Source of the DNA: Flavobacteriales bacterium UBA6051
GTDB taxonomy: Bacteria > Bacteroidota > Bacteroidia > Flavobacteriales_D > Crocinitomicaceae
Length of the DNA: 64,000 nucleotides
Reading direction: 5' to 3'
NCBI GenBank assembly: GCA_002427735.1
Contig: DIYP01000007.1
Location: forward strand, 277,219 to 341,218
Shown here: piece by piece, positions 25,374 through 32,704 of the stretch
Layout of the letters: each line of letters starts with the position of its first letter
Numbering within the stretch: the first letter of the stretch is position 1
Made by a program: the position numbers and the translations under genes
The notes under the pieces: model-generated
What the model saw: the letters and a program-made list of their open reading frames with translations, nothing else
Databases searched by the model: none
What the model was told of the DNA's origin: nothing

Positions 25374-28019
25374 TTATTCCTCTTCGCCTCTATTTTCAAT
25401 ATCCGTGCCATTTTCTGAATTCTCTTCAGAATTTGACTCAGGCATCTCTATAACGTTCCCATCTTCATCAAGCTCCGGAGCATCTTCTTCCTCTTCGCTG
25501 CGCGGAACTCTGGCAACGGCGGCAATTTCAGACTTACCTTTCAAGTTGATAAGCTTAACGCCTTGTGCTGCACGTCCCATTGTTCGAATGGAATCAATAT
25601 GCATACGGATAGTTACTCCTGAACGAGTGATGATCATCAAGTCTTCTTCGTCCGTTACATTTTTGATGGATAACAACTTTCCTGTTTTCTCTGTAACATT
25701 TAAGGTCTTAACACCTTTACCACCGCGATTCGTGATTCTATATACTGGCTCATGATCCTCTGGGTCGTTCAGGTAAGTTCGTTTACCGTATCCACGGTTC
25801 GAAACCACAAGAACAGTTGAGTATACATCCTCCACGCAGATCATTCCAATTACTTCGTCGTCATCACCGCCTAGCGTAACACCACGAACTCCAGCGGCAT
25901 TTCGGCCCATTGCACGAACTTTTTCTTCGTTGAATCGGATTGCACGTCCATTAGATGTGGCTAACACGATTTCATTCGATCCATTCGTTAGTTTCGCTTC
26001 CAGAAGTTCGTCTCCTTCACGAATTGTAATGGCATTAATTCCATTTGTACGAGGTCTGGAGTAGGCTTCAAGAGATGTTTTCTTAATCACTCCCTTCTTA
26101 GTACACATTACAATGTAATAGCGATCGATCATCTCACCAACAGCTTCTGCTAAGCCTTTGTCAACGTCCGCTTGTTCAGCTGGTCGCTTAATAAACTCAG
26201 GGTCTTTTACGTCGCCTGTATTAATAAAGGCCATGATCTTATCATCTGGCTCGATATTGAGTAAGTTCTGAATTGCTCTACCTTTACTTGTTTTGCTTCC
26301 TTCTGGTACTTCGAATACGCGCATCCAGAAACACTTTCCTTTTTCAGTAAAGATCAAAAGGTAATTATGGTTCGTTGCAACAAAGAGCTCCTCAAGGAAA
26401 TCTTTATCTCTCGTTGCCGAACCTTTAGATCCCATACCACCTCTGTTTTGAACCTTGTATTCCGCAAGACTTGTTCTTTTGATGTAGCCAGCGTGCGAGA
26501 TTGTGATAACCACTTCTTCATCAGGAATCAAGTCTTCAATACGCATTTCATTCGCAGAGTATTCAATCTGAGAACGACGCTCGTCACCATACTTATCGCG
26601 AACTTCTATCAACTCATTTGTGATTATTTCCATTCTACGCTCCTTACGATCAAGAATATCTTTTAAGTCAGCAATGGTTTTCATGAGTTCTTCGTATTCA
26701 GCACGAAGTTTATCTTGCTCAAGTCCCGTTAATTGACGCAATCGCATTTCAACGATGGCGCGAGCTTGAATGTCTGATAATTCAAATCGTTTTATTAAGG
26801 CTTCTCTAGCATCTTCCGGGCTTTTTGAAGCGCGGATAAGTTTAATTACCTCATCAATATTGTCAGAAGCAATAATAAGTCCCTCAAGAATATGAGCGCG
26901 TTCTTCTGCTTTACGTAATTCAAATTTGGTTCTTCTAACAACAACTTCATGACGGAAATCAACGAAATTCGCAATGATTTGTTTTAGATTGAGAAGTTCA
27001 GGTCTACCATTAACAAGGCAGATGTTATTTACTGAAAATGAACTTTGTAGAGCCGTGTATTTGAATAGTTTATTTAATACTACATTCGGAATGGCATCAC
27101 GTTTTAATTCATAAACAATTCGCATTCCATTTCTGTCGGACTCATCGCGAATGTCTGATATGCCATCAATCTTTTTGTCATTGACTAACTCAGCGGTTTT
27201 CTTGATCATATCCGCTTTGTTAACCTGGTATGGAATCTCAGTAACAATGATCTGCTCTCTACCAGATTTTGTTTCTTCGAAATCTGCCTTTCCGCGCATT
27301 ACAATTCTACCACGACCAGTAAGTAAGGCATCACGAACCCCTTCATAACCATAGATTATTCCTCCAGTTGGGAAATCAGGTGCCTTTACATGCTGTAAAA
27401 GTTCCTCATCTTCTATGTCATGATTTTCTATATAAGCAATAGTGCCATTCACAACTTCTGTCAGGTTGTGCGGAGCCATGTTCGTAGCCATACCAACGGC
27501 AATACCACTAGCGCCATTAGCAAGGAGATTAGGAATCTTAGTCGGTAAAACAGTTGGTTCCTGAAGACTATCATCAAAGTTTGGAGCAAAATCTACCGTT
27601 TCTTTGTCAAGATCCCCCAACATTTCCTCGGCAATCTTTCGAAGTCTTGCCTCAGTATAACGCATCGCTGCGGGACTGTCGCCATCAATAGAACCATAGT
27701 TACCCTGTCCATCGACAAGCGGATATCTTAGTGACCAAGGTTGTGCCATACGAACCATTGTGTCATATACTGAACTATCACCATGTGGATGGTACTTACC
27801 AAGTACTTCACCAACAATTCTTGCACTTTTCTTATATGGTCTGTTTGAATATACTCCTAAGTCCTGCATACCATAAAGGACTCTTCTATGCACTGGTTTA
27901 AAACCATCGCGTACATCTGGAAGTGCTCTGGACACAATCACGGACATTGAATAGTCAATGTACGCGGACTTCATTTCATCCTCAATGTTAATTTGGATTA
28001 TTCTTTCTCCGTCTGCCAT
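25374..28019 (-). CDS. gyrA: DNA gyrase subunit A
   Basis: An 881-residue type IIA topoisomerase subunit. Catalytic Tyr121 lies in AAMRYTEARL. In the quinolone-resistance region, Ser82 and Asp86 (E. coli Ser83 and Asp87) have the drug-sensitive residues. The C-terminal DNA-wrapping domain carries a GyrA box, read as QNRGGMG instead of QRRGGKG. An acidic tail (SEEEEDAPELDED) ends the protein. The start MADGERIIQINIEDEM is typical for the phylum. It is divergent from clpC across a 514-base spacer. I call GyrA rather than ParC because of the length and the GyrA box. Confidence 0.96.
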   Translation of the reverse strand: MADGERIIQINIEDEMKSAYIDYSMSVIVSRALPDVRDGFKPVHRRVLYGMQDLGVYSNRPYKKSARIVGEVLGKYHPHGDSSVYDTMVRMAQPWSLRYPLVDGQGNYGSIDGDSPAAMRYTEARLRKIAEEMLGDLDKETVDFAPNFDDSLQEPTVLPTKIPNLLANGASGIAVGMATNMAPHNLTEVVNGTIAYIENHDIEDEELLQHVKAPDFPTGGIIYGYEGVRDALLTGRGRIVMRGKADFEETKSGREQIIVTEIPYQVNKADMIKKTAELVNDKKIDGISDIRDESDRNGMRIVYELKRDAIPNVVLNKLFKYTALQSSFSVNNICLVNGRPELLNLKQIIANFVDFRHEVVVRRTKFELRKAEERAHILEGLIIASDNIDEVIKLIRASKSPEDAREALIKRFELSDIQARAIVEMRLRQLTGLEQDKLRAEYEELMKTIADLKDILDRKERRMEIITNELIEVRDKYGDERRSQIEYSANEMRIEDLIPDEEVVITISHAGYIKRTSLAEYKVQNRGGMGSKGSATRDKDFLEELFVATNHNYLLIFTEKGKCFWMRVFEVPEGSKTSKGRAIQNLLNIEPDDKIMAFINTGDVKDPEFIKRPAEQADVDKGLAEAVGEMIDRYYIVMCTKKGVIKKTSLEAYSRPRTNGINAITIREGDELLEAKLTNGSNEIVLATSNGRAIRFNEEKVRAMGRNAAGVRGVTLGGDDDEVIGMICVEDVYSTVLVVSNRGYGKRTYLNDPEDHEPVYRITNRGGKGVKTLNVTEKTGKLLSIKNVTDEEDLMIITRSGVTIRMHIDSIRTMGRAAQGVKLINLKGKSEIAAVARVPRSEEEEDAPELDEDGNVIEMPESNSEENSENGTDIENRGEEE

Positions 28020-28043
28020 CTTTATCTCCGATTAAGTTTTATA

Positions 28044-28055
28044 CGTCTCAAGACG
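28044..28055. repeat. Short inverted repeat in the gyrA leader
   Basis: CGTCT-CA-AGACG: perfect five-base arms with a two-base centre, 25-36 bases upstream of the gyrA start. Possible operator half-sites. Confidence 0.35.
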
Positions 28056-28210
28056 CGTTAAAAGCAAGCTCCGAAATTAGTGAATTAAAGAGTAAAAAGG
28101 CATTCAATTTTGAGGCTATTTACTAACAAAAATCTGTGGAAAATAGCGGTTTTAGCGAAGTTATTAACAATTTGGTAATTTGAAGCGGTTAAGCACTTTG
28201 TGCCATGGTA

Positions 28211-28248
28211 GTTGATTGCTTTTTATGGGTAACGATTTGTCAATCAAC
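28211..28248. repeat. 8-bp inverted repeat, 22-base loop
   Basis: GTTGATTG (28211-28218) and CAATCAAC (28241-28248) are perfect complements. Could form a hairpin in RNA from either strand or be paired binding sites. Confidence 0.45.
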
Positions 28249-28261
28249 TTGTTCAAGTTTT

Positions 28262-28275
28262 TGTTGCGCGCAACA
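28262..28275. promoter_or_regulatory. Perfect 14-bp palindrome, candidate operator
   Basis: TGTTGCGCGCAACA is its own reverse complement. Its GC-rich centre stands out in an AT-rich spacer between gyrA and clpC. The regulator is unknown. Confidence 0.5.
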
Positions 28276-28459
28276 TACTGTTCAGAGCTTTATATATGGG
28301 CGTTTTGACATTTTTTCATAGAGTCAGGCTTGTATCGGACATTCTGTCTGTTTTTCTTCAATACAACATGTCTGGCATCAAAGTTGACAGTCAATTTTCC
28401 GAACAAAACACTGTGAAAAAGTGGATGTTCGAATGACGTAATTACAATTTTAAACGTTA

Positions 28460-28467
28460 TATATTTG
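28460..28467 (+). promoter_or_regulatory. -7 element (TATATTTG) of clpC
   Basis: Exact TAnnTTTG, giving a leader of about 60 bases. No clear -33 TTG at 17-21 bases upstream. Confidence 0.55.
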
Positions 28468-28533
28468 TAGACGGTATATTTTGTTCTTTTGACAAAGTGT
28501 TTTTTGAACGATATACAACCATCAATTTATTAT

Positions 28534-31062
28534 ATGGAAGCTAAATTTTCGCAAAGAGTAAAGGATGTAATCAGTTACAGTAGAGAAGAGGCGCTACGAT
28601 TAGGTAATGATTTTATCGGGGTTGAGCATTTGTTGCTAGGATTGATTAGAGAAGGAGATGGAAAGGCCATTCTTGTATTACAAGAATTTCAACTGAATTT
28701 AAAAATGATCCGTAAGGAGATTGAACAGACGTTACAGCAATCATCTGGTGTTTCGAATCAAAATCTGGCAAACATACCACTTGTAAAGCAGGCAGAACGA
28801 GTTCTTAAGTTAACTTACCTTGAGGCTAAGTTGCATAAAAGTGCTATGATTGGTACCGAACATCTCTTACTTTCCATTCTGAAAAATGAGGATAGTGTAG
28901 CTTGTAGTATACTTAATAAATATGGTGTGATTTACGATAATGTAAAAGATGAGTTAGAAGCTATGAAAGAAGATGAAATAACACCAAGAGCAGAATTTCC
29001 TGGTGGTACTGAAGAAGATGGGGGTGGAGAAGAGTCTTATTCTTCCCAACGTAAACCGTCTGACCCAAAATCAAAGACGCCCGTACTGGATAATTTTGGG
29101 CGTGACTTGACCAAAATGGCAGAAGGAGGTCGCTTGGACCCTATCGTTGGTCGAGAAAAAGAAATAGAACGTGTAAGTCAAATCTTATCACGAAGAAAAA
29201 AGAATAATCCAATTTTGATCGGGGAGCCTGGTGTGGGTAAGAGTGCAATCGCTGAAGGTTTGGCATTGCGTATTGTTCAGCGAAAGGTATCTCGTGTATT
29301 GTTCAATAAGCGAATTATATCATTGGATTTAGCGTCGCTCGTAGCGGGAACTAAGTATCGTGGTCAATTTGAGGAACGTATGAAGGCCGTGATGCAGGAA
29401 ATAGAAAAGAACCCTGATGTGATTCTTTTTATTGATGAAATTCATACGATTATTGGTGCAGGAGGTGCTTCTGGTTCGCTGGATGCTTCTAACATGTTTA
29501 AACCGGCACTTGCTCGTGGTGAAATGCAGGCAATTGGAGCGACAACTTTAGATGAATTCCGTCAGCATATTGAGAAAGACGGAGCTTTGGAGCGTCGATT
29601 CCAAAAAGTTTTGGTTGAGCCAACTTCTATTGAGGAAACAGTTCAAATTCTTCAGAATATTAAAGAACGCTATGAGGATCATCATTCTGTTCGCTACGAT
29701 GACAATGCGATTCACGCTTGTGTTGCTTTGACAGAGAGATATATTACAGATCGTCATCTGCCAGATAAGGCAATTGATGCCTTAGATGAGGTTGGTTCAC
29801 GTGTTCACTTGACAAACATTAATGTTCCTAAGGAGATTTTAGATGTTGAGAAGAAGATCGAAGACCTTAAAGAGCAGAAAAATGAAGTGATCAAATCTCA
29901 ACAATATGAGAAGGCCGCTGAATTGAGAGACGATGAGCGCAAGTTGATGGAAGAGCTTGAAGTTGCTAAAAAGAAGTGGGAGGAAGAATCCAAGAACAAT
30001 CGTGTTATTGTAACTGAAGAGCATGTTGCTGAAGTAGTGTCAATGATGAGTGGAGTCCCTGTAACTCGAATTTCAGAATCTGAAACAGGCCGATTGGCAA
30101 GCATGGGTGATGAGATTAAGAACCGAGTGATTGGTCAAGATGAGGCTGTGGCGAAGGTGGTAAAAGCAATTCAACGTAATCGAGCTGGATTGAAAGACCC
30201 AAACAAGCCAATTGGATCATTCTTCTTCCTTGGGCCTACGGGTGTAGGGAAAACGCAACTTGCAAAGGTATTAGCTCAATACTTGTTTGATTCGCAGGAT
30301 GCACTCATTCGAATTGACATGTCGGAATACATGGAGAAATTCTCAATCTCTAGATTGGTTGGAGCACCTCCGGGCTACGTGGGATATGAGGAAGGTGGTC
30401 AGCTTACGGAAAAAGTGAGAAGAAAGCCATATTCAATTGTTTTGTTGGATGAGATCGAAAAAGCGCATCCAGATGTATTCAATCTGCTTTTACAAGCGTT
30501 GGATGATGGTCATATGACAGATGGTCTTGGGCGTAAGATTGATTTCAAGAATACGATATTAATCATGACCTCAAATATCGGGGCTCGACAACTAGCAGAT
30601 TTCGGAACTGGTGTTGGTTTTGGAACAAAAGCGCAAGAAGAACAAAAGGATGAAAATGCCAAGACAGTTGTTCAAAATGCTTTGAGAAAAGCATTTGCAC
30701 CGGAATTCTTGAATCGTGTAGATGACATGATTATGTTTAGATCATTGACACGTGAAGATATACATCAGATCATTGATATTGAGCTTGAAAAACTTTACGG
30801 ACGTATTAATGAATTAGGATACCAAATTGAAATGACCGAATCTGCAAAAGACTTTATTGTAGAGAAGGGCTATGATGCGAAGTTTGGTGCGCGTCCGTTG
30901 AAACGAGCAATCCAGAAGTTTATTGAAGATCCTCTAGCGGAAGAAATCGTGAAAGCGAACTTGCAAGAAGGGGATTCAATTAAAGTAGATATGAAAAAAG
31001 GTGAATCAGAACTGTCCGTAAAAATTACAAAGGGCAAGGACAAGAAGCCGGAAACAAAATAA
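28534..31062 (+). CDS. clpC: ClpC AAA+ unfoldase/chaperone
   Basis: An 842-residue Clp/Hsp100 ATPase. Two Clp N-repeats (about 1-145), AAA1 with Walker A GEPGVGKS near residue 230, a middle domain with a UVR motif (QQYEKAAELRDDERKL, about 440-475), AAA2 with Walker A GPTGVGKT near 567, and a ClpB-type D2-small C-terminus. The UVR motif and short middle domain separate it from ClpB. It delivers substrates to ClpP. The start at 28534 (MEAKFSQRVKDVISYS) is the family standard; a TTG at 28489 would add 15 residues. A bidirectional terminator follows. Confidence 0.95.
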   Translation: MEAKFSQRVKDVISYSREEALRLGNDFIGVEHLLLGLIREGDGKAILVLQEFQLNLKMIRKEIEQTLQQSSGVSNQNLANIPLVKQAERVLKLTYLEAKLHKSAMIGTEHLLLSILKNEDSVACSILNKYGVIYDNVKDELEAMKEDEITPRAEFPGGTEEDGGGEESYSSQRKPSDPKSKTPVLDNFGRDLTKMAEGGRLDPIVGREKEIERVSQILSRRKKNNPILIGEPGVGKSAIAEGLALRIVQRKVSRVLFNKRIISLDLASLVAGTKYRGQFEERMKAVMQEIEKNPDVILFIDEIHTIIGAGGASGSLDASNMFKPALARGEMQAIGATTLDEFRQHIEKDGALERRFQKVLVEPTSIEETVQILQNIKERYEDHHSVRYDDNAIHACVALTERYITDRHLPDKAIDALDEVGSRVHLTNINVPKEILDVEKKIEDLKEQKNEVIKSQQYEKAAELRDDERKLMEELEVAKKKWEEESKNNRVIVTEEHVAEVVSMMSGVPVTRISESETGRLASMGDEIKNRVIGQDEAVAKVVKAIQRNRAGLKDPNKPIGSFFFLGPTGVGKTQLAKVLAQYLFDSQDALIRIDMSEYMEKFSISRLVGAPPGYVGYEEGGQLTEKVRRKPYSIVLLDEIEKAHPDVFNLLLQALDDGHMTDGLGRKIDFKNTILIMTSNIGARQLADFGTGVGFGTKAQEEQKDENAKTVVQNALRKAFAPEFLNRVDDMIMFRSLTREDIHQIIDIELEKLYGRINELGYQIEMTESAKDFIVEKGYDAKFGARPLKRAIQKFIEDPLAEEIVKANLQEGDSIKVDMKKGESELSVKITKGKDKKPETK

Positions 31063-31084
31063 TATAACTGAAGAGTTGTAAAGA

Positions 31085-31117
31085 AAAGGAGGTGTTCAAA
31101 GCATCTCCTTTTTTTAT
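31085..31117. terminator. Bidirectional terminator between clpC and murQ
   Basis: Arms AAAGGAGGTG and CATCTCCTTT (one G-T) with a T run on the plus side and an A-rich stretch on the other side, so it can serve clpC on plus and murQ on minus. Confidence 0.85.
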
Positions 31118-31138
31118 TGGCTCAAATTTAAATAAGAA

Positions 31139-31948
31139 CTATTGTTTAGCTCTATAGTTGTCGATGGCTGAACGAACGCTTCCGTATTCTTTCAAAAGAG
31201 ACGCGGCATCGGTGTAGCTGATTTTTAATGTTTGCTGAACCATTTTGGTTCCTCTATCGACAAGTTTGTTGTTGCTTAGCTGCATGTCTACCATGCGATT
31301 GCCTTTAACATGACCAAGCTTAATCATGAGCGAGGTGCTGATCATGTTTAGAATTAGTTTTTGGGCTGTTCCAGACTTCATTCTGGTACTCCCAGTTACA
31401 AATTCTGGTCCTACCACGGCTGTCATTGGGAATTGAGCTTCTTTTGCAAGTGGATTTTCGGGGTTACAAGAAATGGATCCGGTCAACATCCCAAATTCAT
31501 TCGCCTGCTTCACGGCACCAATAACGTATGGGGTAGTCCCTGAGGCAGCTATTCCGACAAGTGTATCATTTGTATTTAAGTCGAACTCTTGAAGATCTTT
31601 CCAGCCTTTTTCTGGATCATCTTCAGCAAATTCAACAGCTTTTCGAATCGCGGTGTCTCCACCGGCCATGATTCCAACAACAATACCGTGATCAACTCCA
31701 AATGTTGGTGGACATTCACTGGCATCGACGATGCCTAATCGGCCACTGGTTCCAGCACCAATGTAAAAAAGGCGTCCTCCTTGTGCCATTTTTTCATAAC
31801 AATGATCTACAAACTGCTGAATGGAAGGAATGATCTGCTTAACGGTATCTGCCACTGTTTGGTCTTCAGAGTTAATGCCTTTGAGCAGTTCGGTCGTAGA
31901 CATCTGCTCCAGATTGTCATAATTGGAAGATGATTCTGTAACTTTCAT
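31139..31948 (-). CDS. murQ: N-acetylmuramic acid 6-phosphate etherase
   Basis: A 269-residue SIS-domain lyase that removes D-lactate from MurNAc-6-P to give GlcNAc-6-P in peptidoglycan recycling. The sugar-phosphate loop FYIGAGTSGRLGIVDASECPPTFG and the later VTGSTRMKSGTAQKLILNMIST are diagnostic. It is about 30 residues shorter than E. coli MurQ (at the C-terminus). Two bases separate it from the phosphoribosyltransferase gene upstream, so the two form one unit. Confidence 0.95.
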   Translation of the reverse strand: MKVTESSSNYDNLEQMSTTELLKGINSEDQTVADTVKQIIPSIQQFVDHCYEKMAQGGRLFYIGAGTSGRLGIVDASECPPTFGVDHGIVVGIMAGGDTAIRKAVEFAEDDPEKGWKDLQEFDLNTNDTLVGIAASGTTPYVIGAVKQANEFGMLTGSISCNPENPLAKEAQFPMTAVVGPEFVTGSTRMKSGTAQKLILNMISTSLMIKLGHVKGNRMVDMQLSNNKLVDRGTKMVQQTLKISYTDAASLLKEYGSVRSAIDNYRAKQ

Positions 31949-31950
31949 AA

Positions 31951-32442
31951 CTAGACAAGGTAAGCTTTCTGGGTATCAGATAACTCTATTTCTACACGTT
32001 CTTTTAATGTTGTTGACAGGCTAAGTCCAACAAAGTCAGCTTTGATAGGGAAACGTCTATGCTTTCTATCCACTAGTGCCACTGTCTTAATAGCTTTCGT
32101 CGGAAAGCCTAGTAATTCTATGAGAGCGTACTGCATAGTCTTACCCGAGTTCAAAACGTCATCTACCAAAACAATATAGCCACCTGACATATTCTTTTTG
32201 TCATTGCTTAACTGAATAGGTGTTGACCAAGGCTCACTTTTATTCAGTTCAATTTCAAATAGGTGGACGTCTAATTCAGAGTTATCACGAATAATTTGCG
32301 CAATTCTACGAGATAATTCAACGCCATTTCCAACAATTCCACCAATAAAGATCTCTTGTTCTTCAAAGCAATCTTCAAGCAACTGATGACCAAGTCGGTT
32401 GATTTTTTGATTGATAGCTCTGTCTGAAAGTATTTCTTGCAT
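31951..32442 (-). CDS. Type I phosphoribosyltransferase (PyrR-like)
   Basis: A 163-residue phosphoribosyltransferase. The PRPP loop is VLVDDVLNSGKTMQYA near residues 91-106, and the flanks (GIVGNGVELSRRIAQ, VALVDRKHRRFPIKADFVGLSLSTT) resemble PyrR, the uracil phosphoribosyltransferase and pyrimidine attenuator of other bacteria. No anti-terminator structure is obvious upstream of carB. The base specificity and any RNA-binding role are unproven. Confidence 0.82.
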   Translation of the reverse strand: MQEILSDRAINQKINRLGHQLLEDCFEEQEIFIGGIVGNGVELSRRIAQIIRDNSELDVHLFEIELNKSEPWSTPIQLSNDKKNMSGGYIVLVDDVLNSGKTMQYALIELLGFPTKAIKTVALVDRKHRRFPIKADFVGLSLSTTLKERVEIELSDTQKAYLV

Positions 32443-32581
32443 AGACTCTACATGTATGTGTCAAAGTTAAAAGAAATGAATTAAAAATAGCTTGATAGAC
32501 TGGGATACATAATCGTGTTAGTAAGCTAATCTACGCCTAGGATCAGGCTTCTACGAGTCAGGGATTGAGTTATTCACTAAA

Positions 32582-32593
32582 GTTGTTAACAAC
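32582..32593. repeat. Perfect 12-bp palindrome upstream of carB
   Basis: GTTGTTAACAAC is its own reverse complement, about 50 bases before the carB -7 box. AT-rich palindromes can occur by chance. Confidence 0.35.
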
Positions 32594-32641
32594 ATGTCAA
32601 AAACTCACCGAAAAGGAACGAAATGAATGAGGATTTTATTC

Positions 32642-32649
32642 TAAATTTG
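32642..32649 (+). promoter_or_regulatory. -7 element (TAAATTTG) of carB
   Basis: Exact TAnnTTTG with a leader of about 50 bases; no -33 TTG at standard spacing. Confidence 0.5.
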
Positions 32650-32677
32650 CGTTCAATTTGGCGCGTCCTTAGAGCGC

Positions 32678-32690
32678 AAGGTTGAACCTT
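32678..32690 (+). repeat. Small palindrome in the carB leader
   Basis: AAGGTT-G-AACCTT, six-base arms, ends 14 bases before the carB ATG and could form a hairpin over the ribosome entry site. Confidence 0.35.
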
Positions 32691-32704
32691 ATAAAGAGCA
32701 TATA

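Larger units (their letters stand above)
28020..28533. other. Long divergent intergenic region between gyrA and clpC
   Basis: 514 bases without a supported gene. It holds the clpC -7 box (28460-28467), a perfect 14-bp palindrome (28262-28275), an 8-bp inverted repeat with a 22-base loop (28211-28248) and a short hairpin near gyrA (28044-28055). The only in-frame ATG-like extension of clpC starts at a TTG in this region and is rejected. A small RNA is possible but not shown. Confidence 0.6.

Noticed and set aside
28489..28533. N-terminal extension of clpC by 15 residues from a TTG
   Set aside because: Standard ClpC proteins begin at MEAKFSQRV; the extension is not conserved in composition and lies just after the -7 box.
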